A stretch of 64,000 nucleotides of DNA from Malania oleifera. Lineage: Eukaryota > Streptophyta > Magnoliopsida > Santalales > Ximeniaceae. A program made the position numbers and the translations under genes. This document shows, piece after piece, positions 34,374-46,035 of this stretch; position 1 is the first letter of the stretch; every line of letters starts with the position of its first letter. The notes beneath the pieces are model-generated. The model saw only the letters and a list, made by a program, of their open reading frames with translations. It was not told the DNA's origin and did no database searches. Location of the stretch: NCBI RefSeq assembly GCF_029873635.1, contig NC_080423.1:109323087-109387086 (forward strand), in the 5' to 3' direction.

Positions 34374-34728
34374 TGTTGGGACCCTGTGTGCAACAAGGAA
34401 GTACTAGAAATTGAGAGACACCACAAATTTTCATGGTTCGGTCAAGATCGACCTACATCCACTGAGCACACCATAATTCACTAAAACCATTGGGAAAGAA
34501 AATAGAATCTCTCAGGCCTCTCTTATCTCTTCCTCACACTCTCTTCTTCCTCTCTGTTCTTCTCTATACATACTATCTCTCAACAACTCCTCTTTTTATA
34601 GGTAGCTGGTAATCAATCACAATAAATCACAATAAATCAAATTTTAAGAATTACATTCATTTAAAATAAATGGCCACGTCTCTAGCTTGCAGATCACAGC
34701 TCACGTGTCTCCTAGCTCCAGCATAACA
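34374..34728 (-). repeat. 3' LTR of the copia element
   Basis: 355 bp, TGTTGGGACC...CATAACA. Matches 43362-43705 and 3708-4102. Confidence 0.88.
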
Positions 34729-34804
34729 ATCCCCCACTTGGAGATGGAGACGCCTCCTTAACCAATATCAGTATATGAATAAATGATGTGCTCAAAATAT
34801 GTCT

Positions 34805-35461
34805 TTAGGCTTGAAGACCAATTGAAGTTGAATACAACTTCAGTTTCTCTACAGTCATCACCTTAGTTAACATATTTGCCGAATTTTTGCTACCTTGAAT
34901 TTTTTCAAGTGTCAACACGCTGTCCTCTATTAGAGATCTGACGAAATGATAATGCAAACTAATATGTTTAGTTCTGAAATGAAATGCGGAGTTCTTTGCT
35001 AGATGTATCGCACTCTGACTGTCACTGTACAAAACATTGCTCTCCTGCTTTAATCCAAGCTCCGTAAACAAACCCTGAAGCCAAATAATCTCTTTACTGA
35101 CTTCTGTCACTACTACATACTCAGCTTTTTTAGTGGATAGAACAACAATCTTCTGTATCTGTGACATCCAACTAACAGTTGTTGTGCCAATAGTGAATAT
35201 ATACCTAGTGCTGCTTCTGTGATGATCAATTTCACTTCCAAAATCAGCATCTACAAATCCTTGGATTTTCAAATCGCTTTTCTTGAAACATAAACACTTA
35301 TCAATAGCGCTACGTAGATATCTCAAAATCCACTTCACTGCTTCCCAGTTTGTCTTTCCTGGATTTGACATATACCTGCTGATAGCTCCCACCGCTTGGT
35401 CAATATCTTGTTTGGTACCAACCATAGCATACTTGAGACTTCCAATGGCTGAGGTATATGG
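34805..35461 (-). pseudogene. copia RNase H
   Basis: Reads SAIGSLKYAMVGTKQDIDQA, IQGFVDADFGSEID, STKKAEYVVV, LYSDSQSAIHLAKNS and KHISLHYHFVR, then a stop at 34805. This is the complete C-terminal RNase H region of Tnt1-type pol. Acidic residues at VDAD, AEY and SDSQ are kept. It is separated from RT by the solo LTR at 35462. Confidence 0.9.
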
Positions 35462-37442
35462 TGTGATAACCCAAATAATAATGGGATTTAAATAATAAAG
35501 AGGAAGGGAAATGGAGACGGTAACAGAAGGAGGAAGTCGACGAAGACTGAATTTCATCGACGAAGAAATACCGAGAGAGTTTTGAGCCGACTGAATTTCA
35601 TCGACGAGGACTGAATTTCATCGACGAAATTATTGAAAGATTCGTCGACGAATGACGTGGCTCGTCGACGAAACTAGTTCTATAAATATAAAAATTTGGA
35701 TTTTTGTTACTTCACAACTAAGCAAGCTTATTTTCTCTCTCTCCCTTTCGGTGCTCTCTTTCTCTCTCATCAGTTTCGGGCCAAATTTACGTCGGATCGA
35801 CAATTCAAAGTCACCACGACGCTCCTGGGGAAGTTCTCTCCAAATCTGCAGGAGCGAATTGCTGGTGAAAGTAAGTTGGAAATCATCCCTAAGTTGAGGT
35901 AAGGCTTTTTAAGCCAAATTTGATCTTACGACAGTTATAGGAAGTGATATACACGTAGAAATACTGAAGTTTAATACTGAAAGTTTTTAGTTTCAGGTCT
36001 TGATCAGGAAATCCTACGGGGGTTAGGCTAGGATATTTTAGGGGCTTTCTCAGTAGTTAGGTAAGGGAATAAACTAAAGCAGTTACTTTCTTACAAATTA
36101 TTGTTATCTATGAGAAAAGTTATTTTCAAGAAAAGCATATATTATATCTGTATATTACGAAGAAAATGTACGTTTGAGAAAAACACTGTTATTATGTTGG
36201 AAACGTGTATATATGTATGAGATGCTAGAGATCATGATTTTCAGAATATAATGTATAATTTTATATAGCAAATGTGTGACATGAATATTATTTTATGTAG
36301 AGAAATACTATGATATGATAATGACTTGAATGCAGTATGATTTGAGAAGTGATGAAAGTATACAGTACATAATGATTCTGATAAATGCATGATAAAATGA
36401 TTATTTTCAAAATGACGTATTTATGTATAATATGTTCCGTGCAAGGCCGTAATTTATGAAATGTTCGGCGCAAGGCCGTGATCTATGAAATGTTCGGCAC
36501 AAGGCCGTGATTTATGAAATATTTGGCGCAAGGCCATATTTATGAAATTATGAAAGATGTTATCATGTACTATATGTTATCAGAACCCGAATGTTAGTTT
36601 AGTTCAGTACAAGAGCTCAGTACCGTAGCTATTTATAGATCAAATATCTATGTTCAAACTTGTGCTAACCACCTCACAAGGGGGTGGAAGATGGATAATC
36701 GATGTGGCTTTCAATGTAGAGTTGTAGACGTCCACCTGGCAGTTCGGACCAGGGTGTGGTGGGTCCATCGTACTTACAGACATATTTGACTCGGTAGTGG
36801 TCAGCCAGCCATTGTCGGATCCTGCCTTTGGGCTGCACAACACGTCATGGGGCGTAATACATGACATTAGCTAGTTATTTATCTTGGGTATGTTTTCAGT
36901 ATTATCAGTTATAACAGATATTTTATGTGCGATATGACTTAATAGAAAATATGAAAACATGTGATTATTTAGTATAATATGATGAACGTTTACGAAAATA
37001 TGAATTGTACTGTATATGTAGAATTGCATTAAATGTTCATGTTACCACACAACTGTATTTAGTTTATTTTTTCTCATTGAGAAGTGTCTCACCCCCAACA
37101 TTAATATATTTTTCAGGAGACCTTAAGTGACCGGCGGGTCGTGGCCGCCATTGAGTGAGTAATATTACCTCGTTAGGAGGGTAAGATTTTGTACTAGGGT
37201 CAAAATTATTTTGTGTTTGACTCTAAAGCTATTTTTATGTTTATGAGGATGTATAAAAGTACAGTTTTATGATGTTGTAGTAAACTCTGGTGTTATGCCT
37301 TATGGATAGATGATTTAGATTTTATGTTTACTGCTGTTTAGGTTTTCGCTGTAATTGACAAGTGTCCCCATTACCCACGGGTTCGGGTTGACTTTTCCAT
37401 CTATTATGTTACATTTTATGTTAAGAAATTGAGGTTGTTACA
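35462..37442 (+). mobile_element. gypsy solo LTR with perfect TATGG duplication
   Basis: 1981 bp, TGTGATAACCC...GGTTGTTACA, inserted between the RT and RNase H codons of the copia element. The 5-base duplication TATGG is exact at 35457-35461 and 37443-37447. It has seven CGTCGACGA/CATCGACGA boxes (35535-35675), a TATA word 'ctataaatat' at 35681, a 30-bp minisatellite (36430-36545) and the family 'gaagtgtctcaccc' word at about 37080. Confidence 0.95.
36430..36545. repeat. ~30-bp minisatellite in the solo LTR
   Basis: About four copies of a unit containing TTCGGCGCAAGGCCGTGATT, then 'tatgaaatg'. Confidence 0.85.
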
Positions 37443-38371
37443 TATGGTACCTTAGCCATGAAGTCTTTTTCTTCATCTGTCTGGGGAGACTGATCCTTAG
37501 AGAGACAGAAGTGAACTGCCAATGGTGTATTCATAGCTTTGGCGCTGCTCATGTTAAACCTCTGTAAAACACGGCTAATATACTTTGACTGAGATAACCG
37601 CAACGTTCTTTGTTGCTTATCTCTAGAGATCCTCATCCCAAGAATCTGCTTTGTAGGACCCAAGTCTTTCATATCAAATTCCTTTGACAATTGCTGTTTC
37701 AATTTTTTGATCTCTTCTATATCTGATCCTACGACTAGCATATCATCAACATATAACAATAGGATAATATAGCTAGTACGATACCCCTTGAAGTAGCAAC
37801 AGTGGTCGGCATTGCATTTTCGAAAATTGTTCCTCTGCATACAACTGTCAAATTTCTTGTACCACTTCCTAGGAGCTTGTTTGAGACCATACAAACTCTT
37901 TTTCAATTTGTATATAAGATTCTTTTTACCTTTAATTGAGAAACCTTCTGACTATTGCATATAAATTTCCTCATCAAGATCACCGTGAAGAAATGTCGTC
38001 TTCATGTCCAACTGCTTAAGATGTAAACCCTCTGAGGCAACAATACTCAAGATAGATCTGATGGTTGTCAACTTCACAACTAGTGTAAAAATATCAGTGT
38101 AGTCAATTCCTTCCTTCTCTTCAAAACCTTTAACTACTAACCGGGCTTTATACCTCTTGGATCCATCATGCTCTTTTTTGATCCTATACACCCATTTATT
38201 GTGAAAAGTCTTCTTACCTTTGGGCAACTTAGCTAGTTCCCATGTTTTGTTGGAGTTAAGAGACTTCATCTTGTCTTTTATTGCAAGCTCCCACTTGATC
38301 AAATCTCCTTCCTTACATGCTTCAACATAACATTCAGGTTCTCCTCCATCTGTAAGAAGTAAATGAATCAC
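37443..38371 (-). pseudogene. copia reverse transcriptase
   Basis: Reads ECYVEACKEGDLIKWELA, KTFHNKWVYRIKKEHDGS, KARLVVKGFEEKEGIDYT, QLDMKTTFLHGDLDEEIYMQ then a stop (37952). It continues with KKSLYGLKQAPRKWYKK and the catalytic YVDDMLVVGSD, up to DFMAKVPY at the LTR insertion. Substitutions such as IFTLVVKL for the usual SPVVK are visible. Damaged but nearly complete. Confidence 0.9.
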
Positions 38372-39264
38372 ATACCCCCTATTTGGTCATGCTGCCAAGA
38401 AGATCTCCTAAGCTCTGGTGCTCGAGTAGGAGGTGGTGGTGCAACAATATGCTCCACAAATTCCTCTGCCTGAGGATTCTCGGTATTCTGTTGAGGATTT
38501 TCGGTGTTCCACTGACGTGTCTTTACACCTTTTAGAACATTATCCACATCTATAAAGGTTGTTTTAAAGTCTATAGATTCTGTTGTGTGTCTATCTTTGT
38601 ACATTACCTTTTCATCAAAAATCACATCTTTGCTTCTAATTACCTTTTTGTTTTCATCATCCCAAGTGCGATACCCATATTCATCTCCACCATAACCGAC
38701 GAAGGTGCATTTCTGGGATTTCAAATCCAGCTTATTCTTGACATGATCATTGATATGTATATATGCAACACAACCAAAAACTCTCAAATGTGAAATTATT
38801 ACCTCTTTAATACTCCATAATTCTTTTGGCAGATTATAGTCCAATGGTATAGATGGACTCTTGTTAATCAAATAAGCTATTGTGTTGACTGCTTCTACCC
38901 AAAACATCTTTGGCAAGCCTAACTGCATACACATGCTTCTGGCTTTTTCTGTCAACGTTTTGTTCATATGCTCGGCTATGCCATTGTATTGAGGCATACC
39001 TGACACAGTTCTTTCCATTCTGATACCATGCTCAGAGCATAATTTCTTGAACTCGGTGTCAACATACTCACCACTGTTATCTGTTCTTAGCTTCTTGATT
39101 TTCAAACCAGTTTCATTTTCTACCATTGCTTTCCAAATTTTAAAAGCATAAAAAACATCAAATTTATATTTCAGGAAGTAAACTCATACCTTCCGTGAAT
39201 GATCATCAATAAATGTTACGAGGTAATGCTTCTCACCTGTGGATGAAATGGTCGTTGGTCCCTA
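38368..39264 (-). pseudogene. copia integrase core
   Basis: Reads GPTTISSTGEKHYLVTFIDD at the LTR boundary, then HSRKV, a stop, VYFLKYK, KLRTDNSGEYV, YNGIAEHMNKTL and KMFWVEAVNTIAYLINK, then LRVFGCVAYIH. The DDE triad is recognisable (DD, RTDN, AE in NGIAEHMN). The N-terminal part lies at 41238-41400 beyond the solo LTR. Confidence 0.88.
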
Positions 39265-41237
39265 TGTAACGACTTGAAGAATAATGGTATTTAAATAATA
39301 AAGAATGAGAGAAATGAAAATAGTAATAGAAGGAGGCAGTTGACCTCATCGACGAATGCTCTGCATTCGTCGACGAACACAGGGGATTCGTCGACGAGGG
39401 TAAAAGAGGCTCTCGTCGACGAGGGCAAGTTTTACCAACGAGAAGATACTAAGAAAGGATTTTTGGAAGTCTGAAATTCGTCAACGAGGGTGCAGGTTCG
39501 TCAATGAACTTTCTACAGGACTCGTCAACGAGGTGACGTGACTCATCGATGAATCCTGCAGTATAAATAGCCCTAAACTGATTGTAATCGCAGAAATTTG
39601 GTCATAGTCTCTCTCTCGTTTCCCCTACGACTTCTTCCTCTTCTTTCTTCGATTTCGGCTCCGTCAGTCTCCGAATCGAAGATCTGAGGCCACCACGACA
39701 CTCCTGGCGGAATTCTCTGCAAGTCTGTTGGAGCGGATTGTTGGTGGGATGAAGTTGGAATTCATCCCAAATCCAGGGTAAGGTCTTTTATTTGAAATTT
39801 GACTTTCTAACAGTTGTAGGAAATGCTGTAGACGTAGAAATAATGACGTTTTGTTTTGAGATATATGGTTTTTAGGGTGTTGAGTGGAGAACCCCACAGG
39901 TGTAGGACCTATCTCAGTAGGGGGATTTTAGCAGAAATCAAGTAAGGGAAATATGCTATACTAGGTAGTTCTAAAATGATTTTCAGTATGAAATGTATAT
40001 TTTTACCAGATTATTTTTCACAGCAGGACTTTATACATTTTATTTATTATGAATATTATGTATTAAATTACTGTGTGGCTTGAGAATATAAATATAGTAC
40101 AAAAGCATGTTTTACAGTATTTTTCAGGATATGTTTTATAGAATATACAGTCAGTGGATATGTTTTATAGTAAATACAGAATACCATAATTATACACTTT
40201 TCAGTACCATGATTATACAATTTCAATACCATGACTTACAGATTACAATTCAGTTCAGAAATACAGTTGACACAACTACAAATTATTTCAGTGTCATGGT
40301 TAATACAGTTATTTTAGAATTATAGTAAATCAGATCGTTGTATATAAAAATATATTATATAGTATCAGACCCTGTTGGACCATACAGTAGAGCACGGTAC
40401 CATAGCTACAGATATTCAGTTTCAGAATGCAACCACCTATTCAGATAATATGTGATAGTAGGTCGATCGTGCCTAGACGTGGACAGGCTCCCCATTAGAT
40501 ATGGGTTGAGGAGTGACCGATCTGACTGAGGGAGTATAGTGGTTTACCCTGGTCGGCCAGCCAGAGTAGATCCCGCCTACAGGCCACACAACCCTATCAT
40601 AAGGGGTTAAATCATGACATACAGTTATCCATAGGGAAGTTTTCAGTTATTGTTATGTATATACAGATTTACAGAGACAAAGAATATACTTTTGTACATT
40701 ATAAGTATTTTGAATAGTAACCTAAAATACAGATATGTTAAGCAACATGGAAATGGTGGTGATTTCTATTACTTGTACTGTATTTACAGATCCAATTATA
40801 CATGATTATATAGAAACAAATTTTCATAATATGGTGACTTATTTGCCACACACTAGCAATAGCATATTTCATCTTACTGAGCGTTGTCTTGTCCCATTAA
40901 ATTCATTTTTTTTTCAGGTAATCCAGGTAGGCGAGCAGACCTGGCTCGCAGATAGAGGTGCCTCAGTATTTCCCTGTCAGTAGAGAGTGAGTATGTTTTT
41001 GGAGTATTTTTATATAGCCCTAGCCAATTGAGGGTATTTTGGGAAACAGCCGTACATGTATATTTTGGGAACATTTTAGCACTCTGATATTGTATATAAT
41101 TATATATGGTTATGTTTATTTGATTTCCGCTTCTCGCTGCTTAGGTTGATGGTTGAGTTTAATCCAGTTTGGTATCAGAGCATTATAAATGTTATAGTAT
41201 AAAAAAAAAAAACCAAGTTAAATAGCAGGTCGTTACA
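39265..41237 (+). mobile_element. gypsy solo LTR inside copia integrase
   Basis: 1973 bp, TGTAACGACTTG...CAGGTCGTTACA. Flanks CCCTA (39260-39264) and CCGCA (41238-41242) fit a CCCCA duplication with one change in each copy, CCCCA being what the reading frame predicts (a TGG GGA pair). There are eight or more TCGTCGACGA-like boxes at 39345-39550, then 'gtataaatag' at 39552. A PBS-like TGGTATCAGAGC at 41170-41181 lies inside the LTR, 56 bases before its end. Confidence 0.92.
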
Positions 41238-42693
41238 CCGCATATATCTGAATGGACTAGCTCAAGTTTCTCCTTCTTTTGGGTACTGATGTTTGTCTGG
41301 AAACTAACTCTCTTCTGTTTCCCAAATATACAATCCTCACATGTGTCAATCTTCACCGACTGTAGATCACTCAACTTACCTTTTGAGTGCATCACCCTGA
41401 GTCACTTGTCACTCAGGTGTCCGAGTCGTTGATGTCATATATTGCTATCATCATTTCCAGTAGCAATTGTAATAGACATGCATACATTTGGAGTTACATA
41501 AAGAGTACCACTTTTCTTACCTCATGCAATTGTTAATGCACCCTTGGAAATCTTCCATTCATCACCAATGAAAGTTGTGTTATATCCTTTATCTGTCAGT
41601 TGACTAACTGAGATCAAATTCTTCCTCAGGTCTGAAATATATCTGACATCTCTCAGCTTCCATACCAACTCATTCATTTTGATCTTCATTGTCCCCTTGC
41701 CAGTAATGTCGCAAGGTTGATCATTGCCAAGATATACTTTACCAAAATTACCTGATGTATACTCCTCTAGGTAATTTCTGCTGCAAGTGGCATGGAATGA
41801 AACTCCAGAGTCTAACACCCAAGACTCCTTTTTGCTCTCCAAAGAGCATATCAACATATCATCATTTTCTGAAGCAACATTTTCTTCTGTCTTTGATTTT
41901 GTCTCATATTCTTTCTTCAGACTTTTGCACTAGTTCTTGTAATGACTAGTTTTTCCACAGTTCCAATACTCAATAATTTTTGTGCCTTGGGAACCTATGT
42001 CTTGAGAACCTCTAGGAATTCTGAATTTAGACTGCCTGGGCTTAGATCTGCCACAGTTTTTTGATCATCCATGCCTATTTTCTCTACCTCGACTTTCCAT
42101 GTTCAAGACTAAACTCGAAGTGGAACCATGGTTTGACTGTATTTTGATTTCTTCCGTCAAAATCATACTAACAACCTCATCGTATACAAGCTTGATTTCC
42201 CCACGGAGCTATTGATTGCAGTAACAACATCATTCCAACTTTCAGGCAACTAACTGAGAATCAGTAGGGCATGAATCTCACTATCAAATGTAATCCTGAC
42301 TGAGATGAGTTGATCTGATAACTCATTGAAATTATTCAAATGTCTGCTAAAACTTTCACCTGCAGACATGGTCATAGTAAATAATATTTTCATAAGATGT
42401 ACCTAATTAGCGGCCAATGACTGCTCGTACATATTAGAAAGTGCATCCATCAGAGACTTGGTGGTTGATACGTGCTTGCTATTAAACGCCACAGACTTTG
42501 ACAACGACATTCGGATAGCTCTAAGAGCTTTTCGATCAAGCAACTCCCACTCGTCCTCGTTCATAGATGTTAACTTACCCTTCAATGGTAAGTGCAACTC
42601 CTTCCCAAAAAAGTAATCTTCAATCTACATTTTCCAGAAACCAAAATTGTTGTTGTTGAACATCTTGATCTTTGAGCTCTTTTCGTTCGACAT
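41238..42693 (-). pseudogene. copia gag-PR and integrase N-terminus
   Basis: The ATG at 42693 opens MSNEKSSKIKMFNNNNFGFW, with a stop after WKM. The gag blocks LPLKGKLTSMNEDEWELL, SKHVSTTKSLMDALSNMYEQ and AGESFSRHLNNFNELSDQL follow. The zinc-knuckle region near 41935-41960 is degenerate. Protease (41522-41857) has SWVLDSGVSFHATCSRNYLE; the family norm is DSGAS, so only the residue after G differs. Then comes DVRYISDLRKNLISVSQL, and the integrase zinc residues CEDCIFGKQKR and LELVHSDIC at the LTR junction. Several stops and a frameshift occur in gag. Confidence 0.88.
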
Positions 42694-43347
42694 CTCGCTT
42701 CACTGATCTAGAGATGGAATTAGCTCAAATGGACAGCCGATTAGATCTAGAACGGTCCAAAACCTTAGAAATGGTTCAAGTCGTTCGAAAAATGGACCCA
42801 AAATGACTTCGAAAAACCTGATCAAATATTAGGTCAAACTTGGTCTAATCTGGTCAACGGTTGCTGACGTTGCAGGTGTGGGGTCCACTGCTGACGTAGC
42901 ATTGTGGGGGGCCCCTGATGGCAGATTCTGTGGGTCCCACTATTGATGTGGCAGCTGACGTGGCGGTGACGCGGCGGCTGACGAGGTGCTAACTCAGTGC
43001 TGATAGGACACGTAGCTCGCTGACATGGATAGATGGGGTATGGATCCGGGTTGGGGTCTAGAGCGGGTTGCTGGGTCGGGTCGAGGCGGCTAGGTGAGGA
43101 AGATGCACAGTGCGCGTGTGGGTGCATGGCCGACAGGTCACTGGTGCGTGAGGACATGGACCACTCCGGCGAGGTGCGTGTTGGCGAGTGTGGTTCCGTC
43201 CGAACTCCTTTTGAGCTTCGGTTTGCACCGTTGGTTTCATCTCGACGAGATGAACGTGATGGTGGCCTCAAAATTTAATTTGGAGCCACTGGATAGAGCT
43301 CTAATTTCAGTGAAAATCTCCAATCTGACCTTTCTGCTATAAACCAA

Positions 43348-43359
43348 GCTCTGATACCA
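43348..43359 (-). other. primer-binding site, initiator Met-tRNA type
   Basis: Exact TGGTATCAGAGC on the minus strand, two bases from the 5' LTR at 43362. Confidence 0.88.
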
Positions 43360-43361
43360 CT

Positions 43362-43705
43362 TGTTGGAAGCCTGCGAGCAATAAGCAAGTACCGAAAATT
43401 GAGAGACACCAGAAATTTATGTGGTTCAGTCAAAATAGACCTATGTCCACGGAGCACATCACAATTCACTAAAACCACTGGGAAAGAAAATACAATCTTT
43501 CAGGCCTGTCTTCTCTCTTCCTCACAGTCTCTTCTTCCTCTCTGTTCTTCTCTGTACATACTGTCTCTCAACAGCTCCTCTATTTATAGGTAGCTGGTAA
43601 TCAATCACAATAAATAAAATTTGAGGAATTACATTCATTTAAAATAAATGGCCGCGTCTCCAGCTTGCAGATCACAGCTCACGCGTCTCTTGGCTCCAGC
43701 CTGCA
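43362..43705 (-). repeat. 5' LTR of the copia element
   Basis: TGTTGGAAGCC at 43362. Matches the 3' LTR at 34374-34728 through 'ggctccagc' near 43700. The terminal CATAACA is not preserved. Confidence 0.8.
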
Positions 43706-45330
43706 CCTGGCAAAACCATCGACTGTTTCAGGGAAACCGTCGACACTTTCCTCCTACATGTTAGCTTCACTGTTTTCTACCATAATTTCTTTTTGTATAT
43801 GCATTTTACTCAACATATGAATCACTTATTACAACATATGTAATGCTAATTTTACCCTTATGTCAAAGTAAAAAATGTTGCATGCATCTCAAAAAAATTT
43901 AACCCCCATTAAGATCCTTCCTCCCCCACTATCTATTAATATCTTAATGCTTCAAATTTCAATTCAACCATCTTCCATAGAAGTCAAGTATTCATAACTA
44001 TGGATCAGCCATCAATTTCACTTTGCCTATAAATGGAAGTTTCTATAACTGAAAATACATAATCAAGTTAAAAGAATGTACCAACATTTCTTTATTTACG
44101 AAAGAGAGGGATGCAAGGTAAATTTAAAACTTTTGTGTATTCAAGCTTTAATTTTTTTTTATTTCACATTTAATTCTTTTTTTAAAATTTTATATATGCA
44201 TATTGTTGTGAAATTATGCCCTAAGATTATGTGTACACCCACATACAACAAATGCGGAAATTAGATAAAATCAAAAGAAATAAAAAAAATGAATTTATGT
44301 GGTTAGGCAATGTGCCCATGTCCACATAATCCCTCTTCTATATTTACTATCAAATGAAAAAATGATTTATTGTTTCGGTCCTTGGCTACAATGAGTACAT
44401 TTAACCTCATATATAAACTCAAAATACCCTATATGATATACAATTACATAGCAACCCCGACTCAAGTATACCGTACCCTACAACGGGGGCCCAACGCACC
44501 CCCACTAAACAAATTTTGGCAAATAGGCAGGTCTCGTGTATGAAAGGCCCAGGAAACCTTGAGCCCTCCAATCTATAGTAGTCTTCAAGTGTATACCCTC
44601 TAATTATGACTCATAACTCAAAACGTGTAATTTAAAGTGTAATTTAAAGAAAGTTTCCTATCAATGATTGTGTTTTAATTTTTCATATGCGCACCAAAGA
44701 TTATGTTTGTGGGATAATATTTGATAGTTTTATACCGGTTCAAACATTTGTTTTTTTTTTTTTCATTTGACATGGTAAAATATATTAATTTATAAATAAA
44801 TCACTATGTGATGGAACGATAGAAAAATTATGTTGACAAGCACCAATCCTTAGGTTTGAGTCTAATTTTTAGTCACTTCCGAAAGCATTGCAGGATGATG
44901 GGGGACATTAGTTCGATGTCTTTAACATAATGTACAAAGTTACACTTTAAATTACATAATCTTTATCCTTATGAATAACATTTTGAATTGTAATTTTTTT
45001 GAAAATTGAAATATTATTTTTTATGTTTAATTATTCTCACCCAAAGTTTTAAAAAAACTTTTAAATAGTAGGCATTATAAAAGAGGCAATGGTGCGGTAT
45101 TATGGGCCTTAGGTGGATTTTAACAAACTGGGCCAGGCCTTCTAATGAAAGGAGAAGAAACGTTGAAGGACATTACTCGGCCCCTTAGGAATCAGCAAAA
45201 CCCTTACAGAATTTTCATTCGAGAAATGAAGTTGGGTTGCCCAATGATGCGGCCTAATCTATTTGAACTATCAGTCCATACTGTTGAAAGAACTACTTTT
45301 GTGTTTGGGGGTACATCTCGTGTGAACAAT
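43706..45330. other. intergenic stretch
   Basis: AT-rich, with no supported gene. At 44470-44600 there is a GC-richer patch of unknown origin. Confidence 0.45.
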
Positions 45331-46035
45331 ATTTACCGAAAAATAAAAAATCGGACTGAAACCGAACCATTTAAAAATTTGGTTTGGTGTTGTAGATTCG
45401 CTCTTCGATTTCGGTTTTGGAATTTATAAAAACAGACTTTCAGTTTTGGTTTCGGTTTTATAAAAAACCAAACCAAAAAACCAATTAATATAAAAATAAC
45501 TTTAATAATATACATATATTCATCTATATATATAACCAATTTATATATACTAAAGAGGGGAGGGGACCATTCCCCCTCCTATAAATGCATGGGCTCGGTG
45601 CGTGAGGCCTTTGTACTCAATTTGTGGACTGGGCTTGTCTCTTATTTGATGAGTTGGGCCTACTTAACGAAGCCCATTTATTTTGGGTGTTTGAATACTT
45701 GTAGGTTAGCAACTTGAAGCTCAATTTTTTAGGGCATAAAATATTTGTTTCCGCCCTAATATTTTTGGCCTACCCTTGGTTGGGTCTTCTAAAGTTGTAA
45801 ATTATTGTATTAATAACCAAAAAAACCAAACTGAATCGAGAAAAAATGGTTTTTGGTTTAAATAAATCGTTGGCGTACGGTTCAGTTTTGGTTTGTGTAC
45901 ACCAACGGTTTATTTAAACCAAAAATCGTTTTGTCCCGATTTGGTTCAATTTGAGTAGTTTAAAAATTGATTAGATCAGTTCAATTATCGATTTTGTTTA
46001 AAATCGGATGGAATATAACTGACTACACCCCTAGG
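45331..46035. repeat. 'aaccgaacc'-rich dispersed repeat with a fold-back
   Basis: Sequence built of 'cggtttggttt'-type words in both orientations, typical of small dispersed plant repeats. It includes a hairpin with arms 45841-45878 and 45897-45935 and a loop of about 18 bases. The end 'ctacacccctag' (46024) resembles the terminus of the MITE at 62394. A unique-looking stretch at 45545-45790 may be an insertion. No coding capacity. Confidence 0.5.

Larger units (their letters stand above)
34374..43705 (-). mobile_element. Ty1/copia (Tnt1/Tork-like) element with two solo LTRs inside
   Basis: Minus-strand element. The 3' LTR is 34374-34728 and the 5' LTR starts at 43362. The PBS (TGGTATCAGAGC, minus) is at 43348-43359. 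A C-rich tract (plus 'atcccccacttgg') abuts the 3' LTR. Removing the solo LTRs at 35462-37442 and 39265-41237 leaves about 5.4 kb, a normal copia length. The domain order gag-PR-IN-RT-RH is intact. No clear target duplication was found at its ends, and the right LTR end near 43705 is approximate. Confidence 0.9.

Noticed and set aside
43033-43342. Overlapping open frames on both strands near the copia 5' end
   Set aside because: They lie in the untranslated leader between PBS and gag, and the equivalent region at 3270-3700 has a different set of chance frames.
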